Positions 36,217-44,303 of a stretch of DNA of 55,971 nt are shown piece after piece. The translations under genes were made by a program, and so were the position numbers. This DNA comes from an uncultured Collinsella sp. GTDB lineage: Bacteria; Actinomycetota; Coriobacteriia; Coriobacteriales; Coriobacteriaceae. Numbering within the stretch: position 1 is the stretch's first letter; each line of letters starts with the position of its first letter. The stretch spans positions 1 to 55,971 of the forward strand of contig CABQWP010000007.1 in assembly GCA_902467875.1 (NCBI GenBank), given 5' to 3'. The notes below the pieces were generated by a model. It saw nothing but the letters and a program-made list of their open reading frames with translations, was not told the origin of the DNA and did no database searches.

Positions 36217-37401
36217 GTGGCTAAGGCTAAGGCTAAAGCGAAGAAAAAGACGACGGGGGCGCGGGCTAAGCGCGATCGTCGTCGGAAGCTTGCGACCGAG
36301 GCCCCCGCGTCTGCCGAGGAGTTGTTGGCGAGCGTACCGGGGCTCGATGCGCTGCAGGATGTCCCGGCGTTTGATGATCTGCCGGTCGATGAAGCCCAGC
36401 AGACTGCCTTTGATGATTTCTGCGCACATGCCGAGGAGCCCGAGCAGATGCGGCTGGGTGCCGTTATTCGCCTGGATCGCGGGTTTCCGCTGGTGGCGAC
36501 TGCCGACGATACCTTCCGCGCCGAGCATGCCGTGGGGTTTGCCAAGTCGCGCGGCGAGGACGAGGTCCTGCTGCCTGCCGTGGGCGACCGTGTGGCGGTG
36601 CGCCGCGCTCCCGGGCACGATATGGGCGTGATTGAGTGCGTGCTGCCGCGCCGTACGAGCTTTGAGCGTTGGCGCGGCCGTGCCCGTGGAGAGCGCCAGG
36701 TGCTCTGCTCCAACGTGGATAGCGTGCTAATCGTGCAGGCGCTCGGTGCCGGTGAGGTGCTGCTCGACCGCGTGGCGCGCTCGCTGGTGTTGGCGCTTGA
36801 CTGCGATGCCGAGCCGGTGGTGGTGCTTACCAAAGCTGACCGCTGCGATGCCGAGGAGCTCGAGCGCGATCTGGACCGCGTGCGCCGCCTGGTGGGTCCG
36901 GACGTGCGCGTGATCGTGACGTCCTCTGCCGAGGGCCGCGGCCTGGACGAGGTCCGTGCCTGCGTGCCTGCCGGGAGCTGCGCCATGATTCTGGGCGAGT
37001 CGGGTGCCGGCAAGTCGACGCTGCTCAATGCACTGCTGGGCCACGATACGTTGGCGACCGGCGGTGTGCGCGAACGCGACGACCAGGGCCGTCACACTAC
37101 CGTCGCGCGCGTGATGGTGGCGCTGCCGGGCGACGCCGGCGTGATCGCCGATGCCCCGGGCCTGCGCAGTCTACCGCTCGTGGGTCACGAGCGGGGTCTG
37201 GCGCGCGCCTTCCCCGAGATTGTCGAGGCATCGCGCGCGTGCCGGTTTGGCGATTGCACACATACCCATGAGCCGGGCTGCGCCGTTCGCGAGGCCGAGG
37301 ACGCCGGGCAGATCGACAGCCTGCGGCTGGAAACGTTCCAAAACCTGGCGTCATCCATGCGCGTGAGCGCTCAAATACTCGATCCCGATGTTCATCTGTA
37401 A
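36217..37401 (+). CDS. rsgA: Ribosome small-subunit-dependent GTPase A
   Basis: A late 30S assembly factor. The 394-aa protein shows the circularly permuted GTPase order: G4 TKAD, then G1 GESGAGKSTLLN, G2-like RHTT and G3 DAPGLR, preceded by an OB-fold and followed by the zinc motif CRFGDCTHTHEPGC. A Lys-rich N-terminus (AKAKAKAKKK) extends the protein. I chose GTG 36217 because GGGAGG is six bases upstream and the frame above it crosses a terminator. Monocistronic. Confidence 0.94.
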   Translation: MAKAKAKAKKKTTGARAKRDRRRKLATEAPASAEELLASVPGLDALQDVPAFDDLPVDEAQQTAFDDFCAHAEEPEQMRLGAVIRLDRGFPLVATADDTFRAEHAVGFAKSRGEDEVLLPAVGDRVAVRRAPGHDMGVIECVLPRRTSFERWRGRARGERQVLCSNVDSVLIVQALGAGEVLLDRVARSLVLALDCDAEPVVVLTKADRCDAEELERDLDRVRRLVGPDVRVIVTSSAEGRGLDEVRACVPAGSCAMILGESGAGKSTLLNALLGHDTLATGGVRERDDQGRHTTVARVMVALPGDAGVIADAPGLRSLPLVGHERGLARAFPEIVEASRACRFGDCTHTHEPGCAVREAEDAGQIDSLRLETFQNLASSMRVSAQILDPDVHL

Positions 37402-37418
37402 TTGATTTTTCCTATGAC

Positions 37419-37453
37419 AGCCGTCTCCCAACTGTTCGGGAGACGGCTTTTTT
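37419..37453 (+). terminator. Terminator of rsgA
   Basis: Perfect arms AGCCGTCTCCC (37419-37429) and GGGAGACGGCT (37438-37448) and TTTTTT. Confidence 0.92.
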
Positions 37454-37491
37454 GCTGCGGAAAAGCCTCGAAACATGCAGTTTGCTGACGT

Positions 37492-37543
37492 GCTGACCAA
37501 AACCTTGCCATGAGCTTGACGGGCTGGTCAGCTTTTGGTCGGC
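37492..37543. repeat. Alternative hairpins in the leader of the Tad operon
   Basis: GCTGACCAAAA (37492-37502) can pair with TTTTGGTCGGC (37533-37543), or its first seven bases with GGTCAGC (37526-37532). A further small inverted repeat, TTGGTTT/AAAACCAA, lies at about 37546-37566. The pilus operon promoter should lie in 37454-37640 but I cannot place it. Confidence 0.5.
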
Positions 37544-37653
37544 GATTGGTTTGACATCGAAAACCAAGATCGCGATTGCGCCGCTTTGCACTCTGACCGC
37601 CCAGACAATGGTGGTACGGGCATTCGCCCGGCACTGCCATGAGAGGAGCGGCC

Positions 37654-38313
37654 GTGAACAAGAGCAAGCGCATCGCCATCAGTCTGGTCGCGGGCGTGCT
37701 CGCTGCTCTGCTCTGCATGGTTTACGGCTCGTCGATCCGCTCGCAAGCCGAACAGGTCCAGGCTGAGACCTTGGCCAAGTACGGTGGCGATCGCGTCGAG
37801 GTATGCGTCGCGGCGCGCGATATCGATGTGGGCGAGACCCTCGATGAGACCAATGTCATAACCCAGGAATGGCTGACGAGCCTGCTGCCGCGTGACGCGG
37901 CGACCGAGCTGCGCCAGGTGCGCGGCGACGTGACGACTTCGCGTATTCCCAAAAACGCCGTGATCTGCAATGTCTACACCAAGGCCGAGAGCCACAAGCT
38001 CGAGGTGCCTAAGGGCAAGGTCGCCGTTTCGGTGGCGGTCGATGCCGAGCACTCGGTCGGCGGTGCCACGGGCGTGGGCAGCTATGTGGACGTGTACGTG
38101 CAAAAAGATGGCGTAACCGATCGACTGTGCGGCGCGCACGTGATCGATACCAGTGAGAATTCCGGTGCCACGCGCGAGGGCAAGATCGAATGGGTGACGC
38201 TGGCGGCTGACCCCGAAGACGTCAAGGAACTGCTGGGAGCCTCGGGCAAGGGAACGGTCAGCTTGACGATTCCCGCCACGGCGCGCGGCAAAAAGAGCGG
38301 AGGCGACGAGTGA
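37654..38313 (+). CDS. cpaB: Tad pilus assembly protein CpaB/RcpC-like (SAF domain)
   Basis: A 219-aa protein with an N-terminal membrane anchor (residues ~7-25, IAISLVAGVLAALLCMVYG) and a SAF domain from about 47 (VEVCVAARDIDVGETLDETN), as in CpaB/RcpC proteins of Flp/Tad systems. It would sit on the outer face of the membrane and help pilus assembly. GTG 37654 follows GAGAGGAG. It overlaps the next gene through TGATG. First gene of a long operon. Confidence 0.88.
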   Translation: MNKSKRIAISLVAGVLAALLCMVYGSSIRSQAEQVQAETLAKYGGDRVEVCVAARDIDVGETLDETNVITQEWLTSLLPRDAATELRQVRGDVTTSRIPKNAVICNVYTKAESHKLEVPKGKVAVSVAVDAEHSVGGATGVGSYVDVYVQKDGVTDRLCGAHVIDTSENSGATREGKIEWVTLAADPEDVKELLGASGKGTVSLTIPATARGKKSGGDE

Positions 38314-39978
38314 TGAAGGCGATCTGGCTTGCGTGCTGCGCGTGCGGCGATTACGGGCTGTTGCAGCGGGAAGTCGAGGGCCGTGATGCGGGTGCACAGG
38401 TGCTTCGCGTGGGTGACCTGGACGGGCTGATTTCCATGGCGCGGGCGTTTCCGTCGCGCCGCGGGGCTGCCATCATCGCGGCGTCTCTGTTTGATATCGA
38501 AGATGTGCGCAAGACTGTTGCGCGCCTGACGGCCGAAGGCCGCGTGAGTCGCGTGGTCGTGTTGATAGAAGCGCTCGATCCGTCGGATATCGAGGGACTG
38601 TTTCGCGCGGGGGCGACCGAGGTCATCGCTGCGCACAGCATATGCGGCAACGGGCGCGCGGGCGAGGGAGCGGTTGATTCCGATCGGCGCATGACGATTG
38701 AGCCCGATGCTTTTGTTGATAGGGAACCCGGGGCGCCTCGCGCTACAAGAGGCCCGCGTGTTGATGATTATGGAAAAGCGGAAGCCGAGCATGGTCGGCG
38801 CCCCCGGAACCCCCTTGTATACGATGACGCTGGAGGGCCGGCACAGCATGCTGGCGACTCCCCGGCTGTAGATATGGGATACGTGCACGGCGTGAATCTG
38901 GCGGATGAACTCGACGAAGTTGAGGGCTTTGCCGGGTGCGGCGAGTTGTCGCTGATGCAGCATGAGCAGATTGCACAGAACGAGCCTGCCTTGCAGACCG
39001 AACAAGCTGCCATGCCGGCTTGGACGCAGCGTGTGGTTGCGGCGGGGGAGACGGGGACGCTGTCGCCGCCGCCCGCCCCGCCGCCTCCGATGCCGCCGGC
39101 AGACGCTGCCGCTCCGCAGCATCGAGCTCCGGTCATCTGCGCCATTTCGGGTTCGGGCGGTTGCGGCAAGTCGACGATCGTTGCCACCATGGCACACATA
39201 TCGTCGCTGTTGGGCTTGCGTGCCGCCGTGCTCGACCTGGACCTGATGTTTGGAAACCTTTACGACTTGTTAGGCGTCGATGCTCCGCGCGATATGGCGG
39301 CACTTATCGAGGGGCGGGCGTATGGGCCCGTCGGCGGCGGGCGCGCTCACCGAGCCGGATATCGTAGCCACATCGATGCGCGTGGCGCCGGGCGTTACGC
39401 TCTGGGGTCCCGTCGCGGCGCCCGAGCAAGCCGAGCTCATGGCACGTCCGGTGGAGCTATTGCTTGATGTCCTGCGTCGCGAATCCGACGTGGTCTTTAT
39501 CGATACCTCGGTCTTTTGGGGCGACGCCGTGGCGGCTGCGGTGGCGGCGAGCGACCGTTGCCTGGTCGTTGGCGATGCGGCGGTGTCGTCCGCGACATCG
39601 GCATCGCGCGTCATTGAACTGGCAAGTCGAGTAGGTGTGCCGCGCACGCGCATGAGCGCCGTGTTCAACCGGTTCGGTGCGCGCGGGGCAGACGAGGACG
39701 TCGCCATGCGCTTTGAGATTGCCTGTGCGTTGAGCTCAAAGATTCGTATCGCCGATGGCGGGCAGGATCTCGCCGCGCTCATGGCGTTTGGGCGCGCTGA
39801 CGAGGCAGTGGGTCAGACGAGCGCTTTCGCGACCAGCGTGCGCGAGGCCACGCGCGAGATGCTCGTGGAACTGGGGTGCGCCGTCGGCCCTTGGAGCGAT
39901 ATGGTCGCCGACCGTGCAACGCGCACCGAACGCCCGCGTATCCGCCTTCCCTGGTCGCGCGAGGGTGATCAGCGATGA
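38313..39978 (+). pseudogene. tadZ: TadZ/CpaE-like ATPase, frameshifted
   Basis: The first frame (38313 to about 39310) encodes a receiver-like N-terminus, an acidic/Pro-rich linker (SPPPAPPPPMPPAD) and the start of a ParA/MinD-type ATPase with Walker A ISGSGGCGKST and VLDLDLMFGNLYDLLG. After DMAALIEG the family sequence continues only in the +1 frame (GPSAAGALTEPDIVATSMRV, then FIDTSVFWGDAVAAAV) to 39978. The break is in the G-rich run 39311-39318; one G fewer would restore a ~555-aa protein. TadZ positions the pilus machine at a pole. Either a real mutation, a phase-variable tract or a sequencing error. Confidence 0.8.
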
Positions 39979-41303
39979 GCCTGCAAACGAGGATTAAGGC
40001 TGCCGGCGCTGCAGCGGCTGCAGCGCCTGTAGATGCGGGGCGTCGTCGCGCGGTGAAACGACGCACCAAGCGCGCTGTGATGGACCGCATGGGTTACGAC
40101 GAAGTGGCGCGTATCAGCGCCTATATCGACCCGGCTCTTGCCCGCTCGGAATTGCGTCCCGCGGTGGAGGCGGCGCTCAATGTTGAGGAACCGACCGATC
40201 TCGCGACGTCCGAACGCGAGACCATCATCGACGAGATTTTGGATGACGTGGTGGGCCTGGGGCCGTTGCAGCCGCTCATCGAGGACGACACCGTTACCGA
40301 GATCATGATCAACGGCTGCCGCTCGGCCTTCTTTGAACGCGGCGGCGTCTTGTACCCTATCGAGCATGCGTTTGAGGATGATGAGCAGATCCGTGTGCTT
40401 ATCGACCGCATCATCTCGCCACTTGGCCGCCGTATCGACGAGCGCAGCCCCATCGTCAACGCTCGCCTTAAAACGGGCTATCGCGTCAACGCGGTGATTC
40501 CGCCTGTGGCGATTGACGGACCGATTCTCACCATCCGAAAGTTCTCGGACCGCATCTGCTCGCTGGACGAGCTTGTGGGGCTGGGGTCACTGCCGCTTTG
40601 GTATGCGCAGCTGCTGTCGTGCGCGGTGTCGCTGCGACAGGACCTGGCGGTTGCGGGAGGCACGGGATCTGGTAAGACCACCCTGCTCAACGCGTTGTCA
40701 TGCGAGATTTCCACCGGCGAGCGCATCGTGACGATCGAGGACTCTGCCGAGCTCAAGTTTGCGCATCATCCACACGTGGTGCGTCTAGAGGCGCGCGAGG
40801 CTTCAATTGAGGGCGAGGGCGCGGTGACGATCCGCGACCTGGTGACCAATGCCCTGCGCATGCGCCCCGACCGCATCGTGGTGGGTGAGGTGCGCGGTGC
40901 CGAGTGCTGCGACATGTTGCAGGCCATGAACACGGGCCACGACGGGTCGCTCACCACACTTCATGCGGGCTCAGAACAGGAGACCGTGGTGCGTCTGACG
41001 TTGCTTGCACGTTATGGCATCGATCTGCCGAGCGAGCTCATCGAGGAGCAGATTGCCATGGCGCTCGACGGCATCGTGATGTCCGAGCGCCACGCCGATG
41101 GCAGGCGCTTCGTCTCCTCGTATTCGGGGGTGCGTCGCGCCGCGTCGGGCGGCGTAGAGCTCGAGCGCTATGTGACTTTCGATGCCGCCGAGCGCACCTG
41201 GACGCTTGACCGCGAGCCGCCGTTTATCGCAGAAGGCCTGCGGTCGGGGACGCTCACACAAGAGGAGGTGGACGAATGGAGGTCGCTGTGCCCCTCGTCG
41301 TAG
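39975..41303 (+). CDS. cpaF: Tad secretion ATPase CpaF/TadA
   Basis: Hexameric VirB11-like ATPase that drives Flp pilus assembly. The 442-aa protein has the N-terminal domain (DEILDDVVGLGPLQPLIEDD), Walker A GGTGSGKTTLL near 228-238, Asp box IEDSAELKF, Walker B RPDRIVVGEVRG and His box GHDGSLTTLHA. ATG 39975 overlaps the tadZ stop (ATGA), implying coupled translation. All catalytic motifs are intact although the upstream gene is broken. Confidence 0.95.
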   Translation: MSLQTRIKAAGAAAAAAPVDAGRRRAVKRRTKRAVMDRMGYDEVARISAYIDPALARSELRPAVEAALNVEEPTDLATSERETIIDEILDDVVGLGPLQPLIEDDTVTEIMINGCRSAFFERGGVLYPIEHAFEDDEQIRVLIDRIISPLGRRIDERSPIVNARLKTGYRVNAVIPPVAIDGPILTIRKFSDRICSLDELVGLGSLPLWYAQLLSCAVSLRQDLAVAGGTGSGKTTLLNALSCEISTGERIVTIEDSAELKFAHHPHVVRLEAREASIEGEGAVTIRDLVTNALRMRPDRIVVGEVRGAECCDMLQAMNTGHDGSLTTLHAGSEQETVVRLTLLARYGIDLPSELIEEQIAMALDGIVMSERHADGRRFVSSYSGVRRAASGGVELERYVTFDAAERTWTLDREPPFIAEGLRSGTLTQEEVDEWRSLCPSS

Positions 41304-42202
41304 GGGGTTTGGCAGGGTTTTCTGTCGCGACGGCGTGCGGGGCGGAACCTCGTGTGCCGCAGGTGCCGCCGGCGGAGCTGGCGCGTCAGGCGCTCGAGAC
41401 GGTGGCAGAGAGGCTGCCGCGTGAGCTGGTGGAAAACGATCTGCTGAAAAAGATCGCCCGTTCGTGGGCATCGCTGGCTCCGGCGCATCGCCTTGGCCTC
41501 GTGATCGAAGATGCTTCGGGGCGTTTGGCGTTTCTGCTGCTATCGAGCGGTGCCTGCTGCGTTTTACTAACGATGGTGTCGCTATCGCCCCTCGGATTTG
41601 CCTTGGGACTTGTTGCTCCGATTGCCGCTGGCGCCGCTCGGGATGGCTTTGAGAGCCGGCGCGAGCAACACGATGCAGAAGAGGCCATGCCCGAGGCGTT
41701 TACCGCACTTTCCATGTCGCTTGCCTCGGGACATTCGCTGGCCCAGGGCATGCGCTTTGTGGGCGCTCATGCGCAAGAACCGGTGCATACCGAGTTTTTG
41801 CGGGTGGCGGCGGCGATCGATTGCGGTATCTTGGCGACCGACGCGCTCGATGACTTGCTCGTGCGCATCGACGCCCCCGGTCTTTCGCTTGTGACCTTGG
41901 CGCTTAAGGTGTCACAGCGCACCGGCGCTCCGCTTGCCGACTTGCTGTCCGAGGCGTCGAGCATGGTAGGGGAGCGCATTGAGCTCAAGCGCCGCCTGGA
42001 TGTCAAGACGTCGCAGGCTCGCATGTCGGCGCATATGGTCGCGGCGATGCCGGCGGGCATGTGCGCGGTGTTGGCGCTGCTTTCGGCAGATTTTCGTCGC
42101 GGTCTTGCGACGCCTGCCGGTGCGGGCGCTGTGGTGCTGGGTCTCGCCCTCAACGCCGTTGCCCTGGTGGTTATCCGGCGCATTATGAGGGTGGAGCTAT
42201 GA
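41276..42202 (+). CDS. tadB: Tad membrane platform protein TadB
   Basis: A 308-aa type II secretion F-domain protein, the inner-membrane platform partner of TadC. Membrane helices lie near residues 85-120 and at the C-terminus (about 255-300); the GspF core (EAMPEAFTALSMSLASGHSL) lies between. ATG 41276 follows AGAGGAGG and overlaps cpaF by 28 bp. Confidence 0.9.
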   Translation: MEVAVPLVVGGLAGFSVATACGAEPRVPQVPPAELARQALETVAERLPRELVENDLLKKIARSWASLAPAHRLGLVIEDASGRLAFLLLSSGACCVLLTMVSLSPLGFALGLVAPIAAGAARDGFESRREQHDAEEAMPEAFTALSMSLASGHSLAQGMRFVGAHAQEPVHTEFLRVAAAIDCGILATDALDDLLVRIDAPGLSLVTLALKVSQRTGAPLADLLSEASSMVGERIELKRRLDVKTSQARMSAHMVAAMPAGMCAVLALLSADFRRGLATPAGAGAVVLGLALNAVALVVIRRIMRVEL

Positions 42203-42840
42203 GCGCCCCAGTTGCAGTTGCGGCTTGCCTGTGCGCCCTGAGTGTATTTATCGCGACGGGTTTGGATCGGGCGGATGCACGCAAGATCGCAGGGGCCTGC
42301 AAGCGCGAGGCGGTGCTGGTCGCTGCCGCGGGTCGCTCAGTGGTCGATGCCCTGACCGCGCGAGTGAAGGGCGCGGTTGGAGCGGGCGGCCCGGCGCGAG
42401 TTTCGCTCGGCGAAGTGTCCGAGATGATCGATGTTGTGCGCTTGGGTCTTTCGGCCGGTCTTTCGTTTGATGCGGCGCTTGAGATTTTCTGCGCCAACCG
42501 CCGGTCAGTGCTGGCTCTTCGCCTTGAGCGGGCCTGCATGGCGTGGCAGGTGGGCGTGGGCACGCGTGAGGACGAGTTGTTGGCCGCCGCGCGCGATCTG
42601 GACGTACGAGCGCTCGAGACCTTTGCCATCACGGTGGGGCAGGCGCTCGCCCTGGGTGCCCCACTTGCCGAGACGCTGGCCGCTCAAAGTCGCGAGATCC
42701 GTGCGGCTCATCGCGCCGCGGTCGAGCGTGAGATCGAGCGTGCGCCCGTCAAGCTGCTGATCCCCACCGGCACGCTCATCTTGCCGGCGTTGCTTCTGTC
42801 CATATTGGGCCCGCTGCTGGGAGCAGGCGGGATGATGTAG
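42199..42840 (+). CDS. tadC: Tad membrane platform protein TadC
   Basis: A 213-aa GspF-domain protein: an N-terminal hydrophobic segment, the core EMIDVVRLGLSAGLSFDAAL and a C-terminal membrane helix (LLIPTGTLILPALLLSILGP). Shorter than many TadC proteins (~300 aa) but with the GspF core and the last membrane helix. ATG 42199 overlaps the tadB stop (ATGA); GGTGGAG is the ribosome site. Confidence 0.88.
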   Translation: MSAPVAVAACLCALSVFIATGLDRADARKIAGACKREAVLVAAAGRSVVDALTARVKGAVGAGGPARVSLGEVSEMIDVVRLGLSAGLSFDAALEIFCANRRSVLALRLERACMAWQVGVGTREDELLAAARDLDVRALETFAITVGQALALGAPLAETLAAQSREIRAAHRAAVEREIERAPVKLLIPTGTLILPALLLSILGPLLGAGGMM

Positions 42841-42850
42841 GGAGGAATAC

Positions 42851-43084
42851 ATGAACACGATGGTCGAAGTTGCTGACAAGGCTTGGAACTGGGCTTTTTG
42901 CCGGGCGATCCGCGCTCGCCAGCATGCCAAGGAGCTGTTGCGGGAGGAGAGCGCGCAGGGTACCACCGAGTACGCCATTTTGGTGGGCGTGCTTGTGGTG
43001 ATCGCGATTATTGCCATCGTTGCATTTAAAGGCAAGGTCCAAGATCTATGGAACGCTATCAGCGAGGGCATCAACAGTCTGTAG
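42851..43084 (+). CDS. flp: Flp-type pilin
   Basis: A 77-aa class III prepilin and probable major pilus subunit. A 38-residue basic leader is followed by the cleavage-type motif QGTTEYAILVG and a hydrophobic helix (VLVVIAIIAIVAF), then a short polar tail. The Glu-Tyr pair after the Gly is characteristic. The leader is longer than usual (~15-25). ATG 42851 follows GGGAGG. The prepilin peptidase TadV is not in this locus. Confidence 0.87.
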   Translation: MNTMVEVADKAWNWAFCRAIRARQHAKELLREESAQGTTEYAILVGVLVVIAIIAIVAFKGKVQDLWNAISEGINSL

Positions 43085-43611
43085 AGGGCGAGCGCCCCAT
43101 CGGGGTGCTGCTGGTGTTTGCTTGCCTGACCGTGGCGATAGCGGCGGTGCTTTGGGGGCTTAACGCCGCGCGGCAGCAGCGTCCTGGGGCCGCCTTCGAT
43201 TCGGGCTCAGATTCGGCGGTGGCGACTCAAAAAGATGAGATGCGAGATGCGGACGATTCGGATGTCGCTGTCACGGCGCAAACCTTTCTGCGGACGCTCG
43301 ACAAGCGGTCTGGCACTGCGACGGATTCGCCTGAGGACAACGCGATTGCGGTCCGGCTTGCATGGTCCGAGGACCGACCGATGACCGAGGCAGCGGCGGA
43401 TATGTTACGCGCCTACCGCGAGGTGCCAACGGCCCAGCTCGCCCTGAGCGGCTATCTCGATATTAAGGGCAACGTATGGGGCGCCATCGTGCGTGACGGA
43501 CGCGGCTGGGTCGATATGGTGACGGTTGCCGCGGATACCGGCGATGCTTCGTGTCGTCTGCGCGCCGTGCGCCTGGTCCCGCAAACAATAAGCTCAAAGG
43601 AGGGATCGTGA
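43048..43611 (+). CDS. Unknown single-pass membrane protein of the Tad locus
   Basis: A 187-aa protein with one membrane segment at about 17-38 (IGVLLVFACLTVAIAAVLWGL) and an extracytoplasmic acidic domain ending LSGYLDIKGNVWGAIVRDGR and a short tail. I recognise no domain. It overlaps the pilin gene by 37 bp, so it depends on coupled translation, and sits where accessory assembly proteins lie. It may chaperone or cap pilin; that is inference from position. Confidence 0.75.
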   Translation: MERYQRGHQQSVEGERPIGVLLVFACLTVAIAAVLWGLNAARQQRPGAAFDSGSDSAVATQKDEMRDADDSDVAVTAQTFLRTLDKRSGTATDSPEDNAIAVRLAWSEDRPMTEAAADMLRAYREVPTAQLALSGYLDIKGNVWGAIVRDGRGWVDMVTVAADTGDASCRLRAVRLVPQTISSKEGS

Positions 43612-43612
43612 A

Positions 43613-43831
43613 ATGCATGGCGTTCTGCGTGAAGAGGTTGCCCAAGCGACTGTGGAATACGCCATCGTCACGGTGGCGCTGTTATCGATCGTGCTGGCGA
43701 TCGCGGGGCTTTGGCGTGCTGGCACCGATGGGCGCTTGGCGGCGCTGGTTGAGCGGGCGGCATCCCATGGCGTTGCCTCGACGTCGGTTATCGACGCCGC
43801 TGCGGGCGCTAAGGACATTGCGTTGTATTGA
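43613..43831 (+). CDS. Small TadE/Flp-like pseudopilin, 72 aa
   Basis: The N-terminus MHGVLREEVAQATVEYAIVT carries the same A/G-x-x-EY prepilin-type motif as the Flp pilin and the TadE proteins, followed by one hydrophobic helix and a short polar tail. Likely a minor pilin or second Flp subunit. ATG 43613 follows AAAGGAGG. Confidence 0.75.
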   Translation: MHGVLREEVAQATVEYAIVTVALLSIVLAIAGLWRAGTDGRLAALVERAASHGVASTSVIDAAAGAKDIALY

Positions 43832-44303
43832 TATCGCGCGCGAGGACCGGGCGCAGTCTACGGTCGAGGCCGCTTTTTTGCTGCCGACGTTTCTGACGCT
43901 CATCCTTCTCGCACTGCAACCGGTGTGCCTGCTCTATACGCGCGCGGTCATGGAGTCTGCCGCCGCCGAGACCGCGCGGCTCATGACCACGACGACGGCG
44001 GAGGACGACGATCTTAAGGAGTTCACCCGCCGCCGGCTTGCCGCGGTGCCCAACGTTTCGATCTTTCATGCCGGCGGGCCGTTGTCGTGGAATATCGAGC
44101 TTGGTCGGGCCGGTGCGGGTGGCGTCTCGTCCGTGTCCGTTTCCGGCGAGGTCAGGCCGTTGCCTGTGATCGGTGCGTTTGCGCAGGCTATGGGTGGTAC
44201 CGCCGAGGGCGGCTACGTTGAGCTCAAGGTTGATGTCTCATATCAATCACGTCCCGAATGGCTGGAGGGAGATTATGATTCGTGGATTGCTACATGGGAT
44301 TAA
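43818..44303 (+). CDS. tadE: TadE-like minor pilin
   Basis: A ~161-aa pseudopilin: REDRAQSTVEAAFLLPTFLT then a membrane helix and an extracellular domain with a run of Thr (ARLMTTTTAEDDD). The start is unclear. TTG 43818 lies next to AAGGA and gives a typical short leader; an ATG at 43767 would overlap the previous gene by 65 bp. I chose TTG with low confidence. It overlaps the next gene by 29 bp. Confidence 0.8.
   Translation: MRCIDIAREDRAQSTVEAAFLLPTFLTLILLALQPVCLLYTRAVMESAAAETARLMTTTTAEDDDLKEFTRRRLAAVPNVSIFHAGGPLSWNIELGRAGAGGVSSVSVSGEVRPLPVIGAFAQAMGGTAEGGYVELKVDVSYQSRPEWLEGDYDSWIATWD

Noticed and set aside
38313..39978. Programmed ribosomal frameshift in tadZ
   Set aside because: The sequence at the break is G-rich but shows no canonical slippery heptamer or downstream stimulator that I can identify; a simple indel is more likely.
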